Below, piece by piece: positions 1-9,700 of a DNA stretch of 64,000 nucleotides. Location: positions 1,116,001 to 1,180,000 of the forward strand of contig JABMLP010000011.1 in the NCBI GenBank assembly GCA_013176395.1. The letters are read 5' to 3'. Within the stretch, counting starts at the first letter, position 1; every line of letters starts with the position of its first letter. This stretch comes from Venturia oleaginea (Eukaryota > Ascomycota > Dothideomycetes > Venturiales > Venturiaceae). The notes beneath the pieces are model-generated. The model made no database searches. It had not been told where the DNA came from and saw nothing but the letters and a program-made list of their open reading frames with translations. The position numbers were made by a program, and so were the translations under genes.

Positions 1-1313
1 TTGATGTATCGTTGAAAGCTCGCGGGTGCGCCAGCTAGTCCGAAGGGGGTAACTAGCCATTCGAATAGTCCAAATCGAGTGCGAAAAGCCGTTTTCCACT
101 CATCGCCGTGCTTGATGCGGAGCCGATGAAATGCCGCTCTGACGTCAAGTTTGGTGTACCAACGCGCTGTTGCTAGATTTCGTAGGGTTTCTCGGATTAG
201 TGGCAATGGGTAGCGGTCCGATCGAGTGATTCGATTCAGTGCCCGATAGTCTACACACATCCGAATGCCTCCACCTGGTTTCCTTACAAATAAGACTGGG
301 GCTGCCGCTGGTGAGTTGCTGGCGCGTATCCAGCCCTTGTCCATATAGTCCGAAAGTGTTTTTCGTAGGACTAATAGCTCTTCCCTCGACATGCCGTATA
401 ATGGGCCCCAAGGAACTTCTGCCTCGCGACCTTGTTCATCTCGTATCAATTCGATAACGTGATCGCGACCCTCTTGATGGGGCGCGATCTCTCCGTCTTC
501 GTCGTCGAGAAAGGCATCAGCATGCTCTGCTATTTCTTCTGGTATCTCTTGTCGGATTTCTTCCTCAGTCTTTCTCTGTTTTCTTTCTGCTAACTTGCTT
601 AGGGCCTTGTTGATATCCGACATCGAGATAGCCAGCACTTGTGTACCATCCGGTCCATCTCTTCTCAACCGTCGCTGGGCCCTTCCAACAATAGCTGCAA
701 ATACAGATCCTGACACTAGACAAGCCGCCCGCACGTGAGCGAGCCGGTCTCGCGCTTTGGTGTTCTGTTCTAGCCACCCCTTTTCTCTTACCGTGATGCG
801 CTGGAATCCTTGACCAATAAGCAGCTTTCTCTTAGCTGCTATATATCGCACCCAGTTTCTCTCTGCCCATGCCTTGCCTAGGATAATAGGGAAGCTCAAT
901 CCTTTCACTATATACCCATAGACTCGCTCTGCTCGACCATCAATGTCGATCGTAGCGTAGGTCATGTGCGTAATACGGAGGTCTTCTCCGTTCTCGTGGC
1001 TCTCTTTAGCCAGTGCCAATTGTTTGGTGTCAATTGGGATGCGCGGTAGACGATGTGTTTGGACACTCTTCTCGCTGAAAGCAGCATAAGGGAGGCAGCC
1101 GTTATCAAAGAAGGATTCGGTGAAAGAAGTTCCGTTGATCAAGGTATCTATCAAGAAGGGTGTACTTTCCATCCTATCCTTTGCTGCTTTGATTTCTCTT
1201 ATGCCTGGTAGCTTTGTAATGTCTTCGCCATGTACATCTACTTCAGACCCTCGTGCGCGACGATGCACAAGGGTAGCTAGTTTTCCGACTCTGATGAGGC
1301 TTCCTGTAGGGAG
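1..1313 (-). CDS. pol: Pol polyprotein, gypsy I copy A (partial)
   Basis: This is the N-terminal third of Pol, collinear with 6,692-8,004 of copy B. It covers the aspartic protease region, with DNG in place of the usual DSG/DTG, and the reverse transcriptase up to just before the YMDD box, where the window ends. I see no stop or frameshift. The frame opens at 1,313 inside the end of gag, in the -1 frame. No ATG lies near the junction, so expression would need frameshifting or reinitiation. Confidence 0.88.
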
Positions 1314-2371
1314 TCATCGGTATGCTGTGTAATTACCGCAGTGACCTGAGTCTTTGGACGTGTTGCTGGTCGGAATTCGCATACGTTCGGGTGGTGCTTG
1401 GGCTTCTTACAGCGCCCGCATTTGCCCGCTTGTATAAGTGCCAAGAACTCTGTTTGGGATCGCCATTTCGCTCTAGGTCGTCGGTCCTTCTTCGCATCCT
1501 TTCCGAGTGTATCGACCCGAGCTATCAGTGCTGCGATCTGCGCTGAAAGGGCGTTGATGCCAGTCATTTCGACATCGCCTTCTGCGTCACGACTGACTGT
1601 TTGGGGTGATTGTGGCCTCCCTCGAGTCGTTGGCGTCTCCTTATCCGTACTTGGATAGCGGCGTTGGTGGGATAGAGCCTCTGTCTTCGTCGCGAAGTAC
1701 TGTACATCTTTTATGTAAGTGTCGTAGTCGTCCCTGGACAATCGCACTGATTTCAAGGTCTGTTGGAGGGAGTAGTTGAGCGCGTTGTTCATGATAGTGA
1801 TCTTTGAGGCTCTTTGCGGCGCTAGGGATCCAGCGTGCGATGTCAGTTGTTCGAACTGCTGGCGGAAGTCTTCGAACGGTTGTCTGCTGCCTTGGCTAAT
1901 CTTGTTCAGCTCGTCGAGAGCTTTAGCTTCCGCTTCATGATCTAAGAACTTGTCGTCCATATGCTTGATAAAGGACTCGGGTTCGTAGTTGTCATGTTGC
2001 TCTCCATTGCTTAGCCATTGGATGACGCGTTGTTGTTTCTCTGTCGGAAGCCCGTTGAAGATGTTCGCGCATATTCCTTGATTGCTTCCAAGCTTCCCAT
2101 TTTCAACAGTGATTTTTGTCTTGATCTGCCATCTGAACAGCGTGTAGTTGTCTCTTTTCTCGTCCCATTTAGGCCATGCAATAGCTTTTGCACCGGTGTT
2201 CCCATCAACACTGACTGCGGTCAGAGCTGCCACCACTTGTTGTACGGTGTCAGGCGAATTTGCTCGAGCCATTGAGAGTTTGTCGATTCCTTGCGTAATG
2301 CTCGCGATTGGGTCGTCGTCGGTAGTAGGGGTGTAGGTTGTAGGAGTCGATAGGGTACTGTTGCTACGCAT
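1277..2371 (-). CDS. gag: Gag polyprotein, gypsy I copy A
   Basis: This is the structural protein of the retrotransposon particle: 364 residues from the ATG at 2,371 (a GTG nine bases upstream also keeps the frame open). A CX2CX4HX4C zinc knuckle ([14 protein letters not shown]) near the C-terminus would bind the genomic RNA. The frame is complete and undamaged. It differs from the Gag of copy B at two visible residues (QQVV for QQLV, WDEK for WDGK). Pol follows in the -1 frame with a short overlap. Near-identity to copy B suggests recent transposition. Confidence 0.93.
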   Translation of the reverse strand: MRSNSTLSTPTTYTPTTDDDPIASITQGIDKLSMARANSPDTVQQVVAALTAVSVDGNTGAKAIAWPKWDEKRDNYTLFRWQIKTKITVENGKLGSNQGICANIFNGLPTEKQQRVIQWLSNGEQHDNYEPESFIKHMDDKFLDHEAEAKALDELNKISQGSRQPFEDFRQQFEQLTSHAGSLAPQRASKITIMNNALNYSLQQTLKSVRLSRDDYDTYIKDVQYFATKTEALSHQRRYPSTDKETPTTRGRPQSPQTVSRDAEGDVEMTGINALSAQIAALIARVDTLGKDAKKDRRPRAKWRSQTEFLALIQAGKCGRCKKPKHHPNVCEFRPATRPKTQVTAVITQHTDDSLQEASSESEN

Positions 2372-2405
2372 CAAGTACACCTAGGTTTGTAAAGAACTGA
2401 ATCTA

Positions 2406-2581
2406 TATTACGGGACGGTAGCTGGAAAGACGCAGCATATTCGTAGCCAAAGATTGTTTAGATTCAGTTAAAGAGTGAAGGTATCTACAAACAGAGAACC
2501 TCAATGAGGTTCTTTCTCTATACTAGGCTCAATCAGGCTTAGGCTCTTAGCCTATACCAACCATGGGCCATGCCCATAACA
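2406..2581 (-). repeat. 5' LTR of gypsy I copy A
   Basis: A 176-bp LTR, the same length as both LTRs of copy B and differing from them at about three positions. On the minus strand it starts TGTTATGGGC and ends CCCGTAATA. The 11-base self-complementary primer site follows directly at 2,405-2,395. Confidence 0.95.
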
Positions 2582-2926
2582 CCCCGTAACACATAGCTAC
2601 CTGTAGTTCACTATCACATTTAGTTCATACCTGATTGCTGTTCACGCCTTTTATTAGTTACTGCTAGCCGTGACAATTAAGGTAAAAACGAAAAATCCAG
2701 TTTTAGATTCTTGGTGTTACGGATACTGTCACGTGGACACGTACTTAATGGTGTTCGATCGCATTTGACTACACTTGTATGCTTTCAAATGCTCACCAGT
2801 CTGTGTCTTTATGATTAGTTGGATGTCGCACAGGATCTTGGGGATCACGTGCTGGCTCAAGGCTTAGGTCATGAGCCATGAGCAGGTCAGCTCAAGAGTC
2901 AACCTCTGAGCCATGAGCCATCTGGC

Positions 2927-4514
2927 GAACAGCACACACAGCGAGAACTCAATTTTTGGAATTTACAGAAGTATCATCTAAAGATCATGAAAACACCTCT
3001 GCCAGTGGCCGCTCCGGCCTCTAGAGGCCATCGCGCGTCCCTCAGCGTCGATGAGATACCTCTAGAGTCGCCGTCGCGGCCACGGCAGAGCAAGCTACAC
3101 GAACGATGCGTCCACCAAAGACAACAGCAACCATCTAGTCACTATCTCCCGGCTAGTCCATCACCCCAGATGACACTGCAACGCTCCGAGTCGACGAGTC
3201 ACTGCTAGAACGGCAATACCTTCAACACAACTCAAACACCAGACGCCCGGTGTGCAACAATCGGCACCACACACCACTGCAACGACTAGACAACCTCTCC
3301 CAACGTCTTGGCAAACCGTCCTGCTACAAGCTGTTGCCCAGAGCCTTGAGCCTCTCCCCAAACTGTTGCCTCCCAGTTATGGCATTGGCAAGAGTAGGTG
3401 CGCGACACAGTAAGCAGTAAGGACGCATAGAAGGAGCCTATTGGCGGCAAATCCCCTCCCTGTAAGCTAGCAAACGTAGCCTTGAGCCTCTCCCCAGACT
3501 GTTGCGTCCCAGTTATGGCATTGGCAAGAGTAGGAGCGCGATATAGCAAGCAGGGAGAGCGACTAGCAGCAGATAGGCTCCGACTATAAGACGACAGGTC
3601 TACAACACAATCGGTGCGACACGATACGGCAGCTGCTAGAGAACCTCATCTACTATCGTCTCCGCAAACCGTCCTGCTGCAAGTTGATGTCCAGAGCCTT
3701 GAGCCTCTCCCCGAACTGTTGCCTCCCAGTTATGGCATTGGCAAGAGTAGGTGCGCGACACAGTAAGCAGTAAGGACGCATAGAAGGAGCCTATTGGCGG
3801 CAAATCCCCTCCCTACAAGCCAGCAGACGTAGCCTTGAGCCTCTCCCCAGACCGTTGCGTCCCAGTTATGGCATTGGTAAGAGCAGGAGCGCGATATAGC
3901 AAGTAGGGAGAGCGACTAGCAGCAGGTAGGCTCCGACTATAAGACGGCAGGTCTATAGCACGATCGATGCCATACAATACGGCAGCCACCAGATAGCCTC
4001 GTCTACGGGCATACTCGGAGTATCACACTCAAGCAGCGAAATCACGACTACGATAGTTACTGTTGTCTCCAGCATCACACAACTAAGTACACTGCCGCAT
4101 AGGAATCTGGTGCAAGGCAACAATCACAAGCGGAAACACATTTCGGGAACAGACAAGCCTTGAGGGATAAGGCAAAACAGACAGACGAAGCTGAGTACTG
4201 GAGGGAGACTGTAGGTAAAACGTTAGCGAAACACGAGGTATTGCCTCTTGGGATCTGTATAGCACGGATATACTAGCAGAATAACCAGTATCGACAAGAG
4301 CCAGTGGGCATTTGGAAATACTGGTTTAGGGAAAAGAGGGAGGATGGAAGGGACAGCTGGTCTTGTTTTAGTGAACGAGGCGAAGTGGGGCGTGGTAGAT
4401 TTTATGATTTATCACGTGTCGGCTGTCTGGTGAAGTCCTCCTGACCGGATATAGCTGCGTGATTAAGCGGCTGCAACCGAGTAGGAAACAATCAATCCAT
4501 CCATCAATCAATCA
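2927..4514 (+). mobile_element. Non-autonomous insertion with a 14-bp target duplication and an ATCA-rich tail
   Basis: The 14-base direct repeat ATGAGCCATCTGGC flanks this block (2,913-2,926 and 4,515-4,528), and removing one copy rejoins the family B LTR. The 3' end is a short simple repeat (AATC/ATCA units, 4,488-4,514). A long target duplication plus a simple-repeat 3' tail fits a LINE- or SINE-type insertion made by target-primed reverse transcription. No frame longer than about 90 codons exists and no terminal inverted repeats are visible, so it would rely on another element. Much of it consists of the tandem repeat at 3,311-4,010. I do not recognise the family. Confidence 0.7.
3311..4010 (+). 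repeat. Two-level tandem repeat (353-bp unit, two copies)
   Basis: The unit starting GCAAACCGTCCTGCT at 3,311 recurs at 3,664, a period of 353 bp. Each unit contains two related sub-blocks about 136 bp apart, built on GAGCCTTGAGCCTCTCCCC followed by CCCAGTTATGGCATTGG. Four copies of the sub-block are therefore present. None of it is open in a long frame. Confidence 0.85.
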
Positions 4515-4758
4515 ATGAGCCATCTGGCTCATGCATTAGGCTTCGAGCCTTATGAGAGGATTCCTATATTATGGACGAGACTCTTCTCCCTCAGTGTCTC
4601 GTATCTTCACTCTCTAGTTACTTCGCTATTGCTTTTAGTTACTTAGCACAATTCACGACTCTTATATCCTGCAAACTTCGCTTCACTTGTTTGATATGAT
4701 ACTGTCGCCCCGGACCACTTGAACCATACTGTACGGATTAGCCAAATCCAGCTAGATT

Positions 4759-4901
4759 GTGACGGCATGGCATGGTGGCCTCTTTGTCACATGACAACGT
4801 GTCGCAGCCACACTGGCGAGAGGAACATCAACTCGCGCGCCCCGTAGTCACTTACTCTCTATCTGATATTCTCTCATCACACTGAGTAAATGGAATCTTA
4901 G
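4759..4901. other. Short spacer between LTR B and LTR D
   Basis: About 140 bases between two LTR fragments. It contains no open frame and no repeat I can match elsewhere in the window. Confidence 0.5.
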
Positions 4902-5168
4902 TGTTACGGGGAACTCGTTTCTCAACACAGTTGATTATGTCAAGACCTTCTTGACACCTGTGTTCTCTTGTTCTGGTCCGCGGGTTTGGGGTAAGGGCAA
5001 TATCAGTCTGGAAGTACTTACCTTAAGTACCTTCCCCTGCTCAGGTTCTTTGGAGGCTCACTAGATCCTAACCGTCCGATGTATCTCCCAATTCAATTGT
5101 CGTCTAACCGATGTGATCCTCAGATCAATCCTGAACGCTTGTCGGTTAGTATGAAGGTTGGGGGTGGG

Positions 5169-5410
5169 TGTGACAGGTTAAGATCATGCCTGGATACCAG
5201 GAAGAACCACCCAAATGTGCAATACAATCTAGCTAAGGAGGAAAAGATAGATACACAGTTGCAAACTCCTTTTGAAGCAGATGCCAAGCCATTCACATGC
5301 TTGCCGCAGAATCATTCCGAGGTTTGACAGGAGATGCCAAACCATTCGCAAGCTTACCCTAGAGAGATAGGCAAAGCCTAGATAAAGGCCCAAGGGTGTA
5401 GCCCGTGACA
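5169..5410 (+). repeat. Solo LTR family C
   Basis: A 242-bp sequence beginning TGTGACAGG and ending CCCGTGACA. The 5-bp target duplication GTGGG flanks it (5,164-5,168 and 5,411-5,415). The empty site GGTGGGCTTGC is present in the right-hand family D LTR. Related family C sequence lies at 28,781-28,819 (reversed) and 34,673-34,886. Confidence 0.9.
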
Positions 5411-5423
5411 GTGGGCTTGCTTC

Positions 5424-5599
5424 TGTTATGGGCATGGCCCATGGTTGGTATAGGCTAAGAGCCTAAGCCTAATTGAGCCTAGTATAGAGAAAGAACCTCA
5501 TTGAGGTTCTCTGTTTGTAGATACCTTCACTCCTTAACTGAATCTAAACAATCTTTGGCTACGAGTATGCTGCGTCTTTCCAGCTACCGTCCCGTAATA
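5424..5599 (+). repeat. 5' LTR of gypsy I copy B
   Basis: A 176-bp LTR, TGTTATGGGC to CCGTAATA, identical to the 3' LTR except for one A/G difference. A TATA-like TATAGAGA lies at 5,483-5,490. If the self-priming model holds, the transcript starts near 5,536, about 50 bases downstream. That would give a U3 of about 112 bp and an R-U5 of about 64 bp. Confidence 0.95.
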
Positions 5600-5610
5600 T
5601 AGATTCAGTT
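5600..5610 (+). promoter_or_regulatory. Primer binding site complementary to the element's own LTR
   Basis: The 11 bases directly after the 5' LTR, TAGATTCAGTT, are the exact reverse complement of AACTGAATCTA at 5,536-5,546 inside the LTR. In the Tf1/sushi group the 5' end of the transcript folds back onto such a site and primes reverse transcription instead of a tRNA. Length (11 nt) and position (base 1 after the LTR) match the Tf1 arrangement. Copy A has the same pair. Confidence 0.75.
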
Positions 5611-5633
5611 CTTTACAAACCTAGGTGTACTTG

Positions 5634-6728
5634 ATGCGTAGCAACAGTACCCTATCGACTCCTACAACCTACACCCCTACTACCGACGACGACCCAATCG
5701 CGAGCATTACGCAAGGAATCGACAAACTCTCAATGGCTCGAGCAAATTCGCCTGACACCGTACAACAATTGGTGGCAGCTCTGACCGCAGTCAGTGTTGA
5801 TGGGAACACCGGTGCAAAAGCTATTGCATGGCCTAAATGGGACGGGAAAAGAGACAACTACACGCTGTTCAGATGGCAGATCAAGACAAAAATCACTGTT
5901 GAAAATGGGAAGCTTGGAAGCAATCAAGGAATATGCGCGAACATCTTCAACGGGCTTCCGACAGAGAAACAACAACGCGTCATCCAATGGCTAAGCAATG
6001 GAGAGCAACATGACAACTACGAACCCGAGTCCTTTATCAAGCATATGGACGACAAGTTCTTAGATCATGAAGCGGAAGCTAAAGCTCTCGACGAGCTGAA
6101 CAAGATTAGCCAAGGCAGCAGACAACCGTTCGAAGACTTCCGCCAGCAGTTCGAACAACTGACATCGCACGCTGGATCCCTAGCGCCGCAAAGAGCCTCA
6201 AAGATCACTATCATGAACAACGCGCTCAACTACTCCCTCCAACAGACCTTGAAATCAGTGCGATTGTCCAGGGACGACTACGACACTTACATAAAAGATG
6301 TACAGTACTTCGCGACGAAGACAGAGGCTCTATCCCACCAACGCCGCTATCCAAGTACGGATAAGGAGACGCCAACGACTCGAGGGAGGCCACAATCACC
6401 CCAAACAGTCAGTCGTGACGCAGAAGGCGATGTCGAAATGACTGGCATCAACGCCCTTTCAGCGCAGATCGCAGCACTGATAGCTCGGGTCGATACACTC
6501 GGAAAGGATGCGAAGAAGGACCGACGACCTAGAGCGAAATGGCGATCCCAAACAGAGTTCTTGGCACTTATACAAGCGGGCAAATGCGGGCGCTGTAAGA
6601 AGCCCAAGCACCACCCGAACGTATGCGAATTCCGACCAGCAACACGTCCAAAGACTCAGGTCACTGCGGTAATTACACAGCATACCGATGACTCCCTACA
6701 GGAAGCCTCATCAGAGTCGGAAAACTAG
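5634..6728 (+). CDS. gag: Gag polyprotein, gypsy I copy B
   Basis: This 364-residue retrotransposon capsid/nucleocapsid protein starts at the first ATG after the primer site. The central helical part (roughly residues 70-215) carries the segment [20 protein letters not shown]2CX4HX4C zinc knuckle lies near residue 325, and a basic stretch ([10 protein letters not shown]) precedes it. The stop TAG is at 6,726-6,728. Pol is open from 6,692 in the -1 frame, so the two frames share 37 bases. Confidence 0.95.
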   Translation: MRSNSTLSTPTTYTPTTDDDPIASITQGIDKLSMARANSPDTVQQLVAALTAVSVDGNTGAKAIAWPKWDGKRDNYTLFRWQIKTKITVENGKLGSNQGICANIFNGLPTEKQQRVIQWLSNGEQHDNYEPESFIKHMDDKFLDHEAEAKALDELNKISQGSRQPFEDFRQQFEQLTSHAGSLAPQRASKITIMNNALNYSLQQTLKSVRLSRDDYDTYIKDVQYFATKTEALSHQRRYPSTDKETPTTRGRPQSPQTVSRDAEGDVEMTGINALSAQIAALIARVDTLGKDAKKDRRPRAKWRSQTEFLALIQAGKCGRCKKPKHHPNVCEFRPATRPKTQVTAVITQHTDDSLQEASSESEN

Positions 6729-9700
6729 CTACCCTTGTGCATCGTCGCGCACGAGGGTCTGAAGTAGATGTACATGGCGAAGACATTACAAAGCTACCAG
6801 GCATAAGAGAAATCAAAGCAGCAAAGGATAGGATGGAAAGTACACCCTTCTTGATAGATACCTTGATCAACGGAACTTCTTTCACCGAATCCTTCTTTGA
6901 TAACGGCTGCCTCCCTTATGCTGCTTTCAGCGAGAAGAGTGTCCAAACACATCGTCTACCGCGCATCCCAATTGACACCAAACAATTGGCACTGGCTAAA
7001 GAGAGCCACGAGAACGGAGAAGACCTCCGTATTACGCACATGACCTACGCTACGATCGACATTGATGGTCGAGCAGAGCGAGTCTATGGGTATATAGTGA
7101 AAGGATTGAGCTTCCCTATTATCCTAGGCAAGGCATGGGCAGAGAGAAACTGGGTGCGATATATAGCAGCTAAGAGAAAGCTGCTTATTGGTCAAGGATT
7201 CCAGCGCATCACGGTAAGAGAAAAGGGGTGGCTAGAACAGAACACCAAAGCGCGAGACCGGCTCGCTCACGTGCGGGCGGCTTGTCTAGTGTCAGGATCT
7301 GTATTTGCAGCTATTGTTGGAAGGGCCCAGCGACGGTTGAGAAGAGATGGACCGGATGGTACACAAGTGCTGGCTATCTCGATGTCGGATATCAACAAGG
7401 CCCTAAGCAAGTTAGCAGAAAGAAAACAGAGAAAGACTGAGGAAGAAATCCGACAAGAGATACCAGAAGAAATAGCAGAGCATGCTGATGCCTTTCTCGA
7501 CGACGAAGACGGAGAGATCGCGCCCCATCAAGAGGGTCGCGATCACGTTATCGAATTGATACGAGATGAACAAGGTCGCGAGGCAGAAGTTCCTTGGGGC
7601 CCATTATACGGCATGTCGAGGGAAGAGCTATTAGTCCTACGAAAAACACTTTCGGACTATATGGACAAGGGCTGGATACGCGCCAGCAACTCACCAGCGG
7701 CAGCCCCAGTCTTATTTGTAAGGAAACCAGGTGGAGGCATTCGGATGTGTGTAGACTATCGGGCACTGAATCGAATCACTCGATCGGACCGCTACCCATT
7801 GCCACTAATCCGAGAAACCCTACGAAATCTAGCAACAGCGCGTTGGTACACCAAACTTGACGTCAGAGCGGCATTTCATCGGCTCCGCATCAAGCACGGC
7901 GATGAGTGGAAAACGGCTTTTCGCACTCGATTTGGACTATTCGAATGGCTAGTTACCCCCTTCGGACTAGCTGGCGCACCCGCGAGCTTTCAACGATACA
8001 TCAACGGAGTCCTACGGGAATCCCTAGATATCTGCTGTTCAGCCTACATGGACGATGTCTTGATATGGAGCGACGGCGACTATCTGGATCACATGGTTAA
8101 GGTTAACCAAATTCTTGCCAAGCTCAAGACTGCTGGACTTCGGCTAGACTTAAGCAAGTGCGAGTTTGCTGTTCAGGAGGTCAAATATCTGGGGTTCATT
8201 ATCACTGCAGGAGAAGGGATCAAAGTCGACCCAGAGAAAGTTGCTGCGATTAAAGAATGGGAGGCTCCAGTCAATGTCACAGGCGTACGCTCCTTCCTAG
8301 GCTTTGCAAATTTCTACCGAGACTTCATCGACAACTTCTCAGAGCTCTCCGACCCCTTAATCAAGTTAACACGGAAGGCCGTCGCTTTTGTCTGGAACAA
8401 AGAACATGAGAACGCCTTTCAAGTCTTGAAGGAGCTATTCATCTCCGCCCCAATACTGGCTCACTGGAATCCAGACCTGGATACGGTACTCGAGTGCGAC
8501 TGCTCTGGCTACGCGCTGGGAGGCACGTTGTCGCAGAAGGATATGAAAGGAAAACTACGACCAGTAGCATACTTCTCCCGCAAGCTCACTGCGGCTGAAT
8601 GTAACTACGAGATCCACGATAAAGAATTACTGGCAGTAATCAAGTCCATTGAACACTGGAGAGGAGAACTACGCAGTGTTGCAGCACCTTTCAAAGTCCT
8701 TACCGATCACAAGAATCTCCGCTACTTTATGACAGCGCAGCGTTTGTCAGAGAGACAAGCAAGATGGTCGCTAATTCTATCTGAGTACCAATTCCAGCTG
8801 GAATTTCGCGCCGGAAAACTAGCGCAAAGACCAGACGCACTATCAAGAAGACATCAAGATATGCCACATGACAAGAACGACGAGAGACTACAAGGGCGAG
8901 TGGCCCAGTTGATCAAGGACGAATGGCTTCCTCCTCTTTCCGAGAGGACGACCGAAACAATCGCAATACAAGCCCTTATCTGCCCAGTCAATACACCGAA
9001 TACATCCAATAGTACATGGGACGTTATACGGGAGCCCCAGCAAAATACTGGACTGGACGGTCGACACCAGCTGACTGCCGAAAACGGTCAACACCGGTCC
9101 ACTACTAGGTACGGTCAAAACCGGTCAGTTGCAAAAGGATGCGATCTTTTCGAGAAACCAGAGTTACAACTTCTCTGGGATCGCGCAATAGCAGAGGACC
9201 AATCCTACGAAGCTATTCATACGGCTATAGTTACTGGCGAACGTTCCTTTCCTCCAGAGCTCAAGTTGTCGGTACAGCTACCCGAATGCGAAGTAGACGA
9301 CCACGGCGCGGTCACGAGAAGAGGGATCCTATGGGTACCAGATTGGGAACCGCTGCGAACAACGCTGGTCCAACAAACTCACGATTCCCATGTTACTGGA
9401 CACCCAGGGAGAGATAGCACGCTTGCGATTCTATCCAGAAGTTTCTTTTGGCCCCAACAATACAAGACAGTCCGGCAGTTTGTACGTAATTGCGACGTAT
9501 GTGGGAGAACAGGAATATGGCGTGATAAGAAGCGAGGTCTTCTGAAACCACTTCCAATCCCGGCCCGCTTCCACAGCGAGCTATCAATCGATTTCATGAC
9601 TGATTTGCCCGCGGAGGAAAACGGCCCAAAATACCTCATGGTTATCACAGATCGCCTCCTCAAAAGTGTTACGTTGGAGGCTATGACTACAATGAGCGCC

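Larger units (their letters stand above)
1..2581 (-). mobile_element. Ty3/gypsy chromovirus family I, copy A (partial, runs off the window)
   Basis: This is the 5' part of an LTR retrotransposon on the minus strand: 5' LTR, gag and the start of pol. It matches copy B (5,424-11,001) in mirror order, with coordinates always summing to 8,005, so I see no insertion or deletion over 2,581 bases. Only scattered substitutions separate the copies, for example Val/Leu and Glu/Gly in Gag. The rest of pol and the 3' LTR lie outside the window. The ten bases beyond the LTR (2,582-2,591) match the reverse complement of the first ten bases of LTR family D, so this copy may also sit in a family D LTR; that is a weak match. 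Confidence 0.95.
2715..4758 (+). repeat. LTR family B, diverged copy, 3'-truncated and interrupted
   Basis: It begins TGTTACGGATACTGTCACGT, as does the solo LTR at 60,192-60,569, and the stretch 4,560-4,758 matches bases 60,350-60,543 closely. The two halves are separated by a 1,588-bp insertion (2,927-4,514). The last 26 or so bases, including the terminal CGTAACA, are missing here. The middle part is strongly diverged from the 60 kb copy. Confidence 0.75.

Noticed and set aside
1277..6885. Antisense ORFs within gag of both gypsy I copies
   Set aside because: They mirror the gag codons in both copies and carry no domain; they are shadows of gag.
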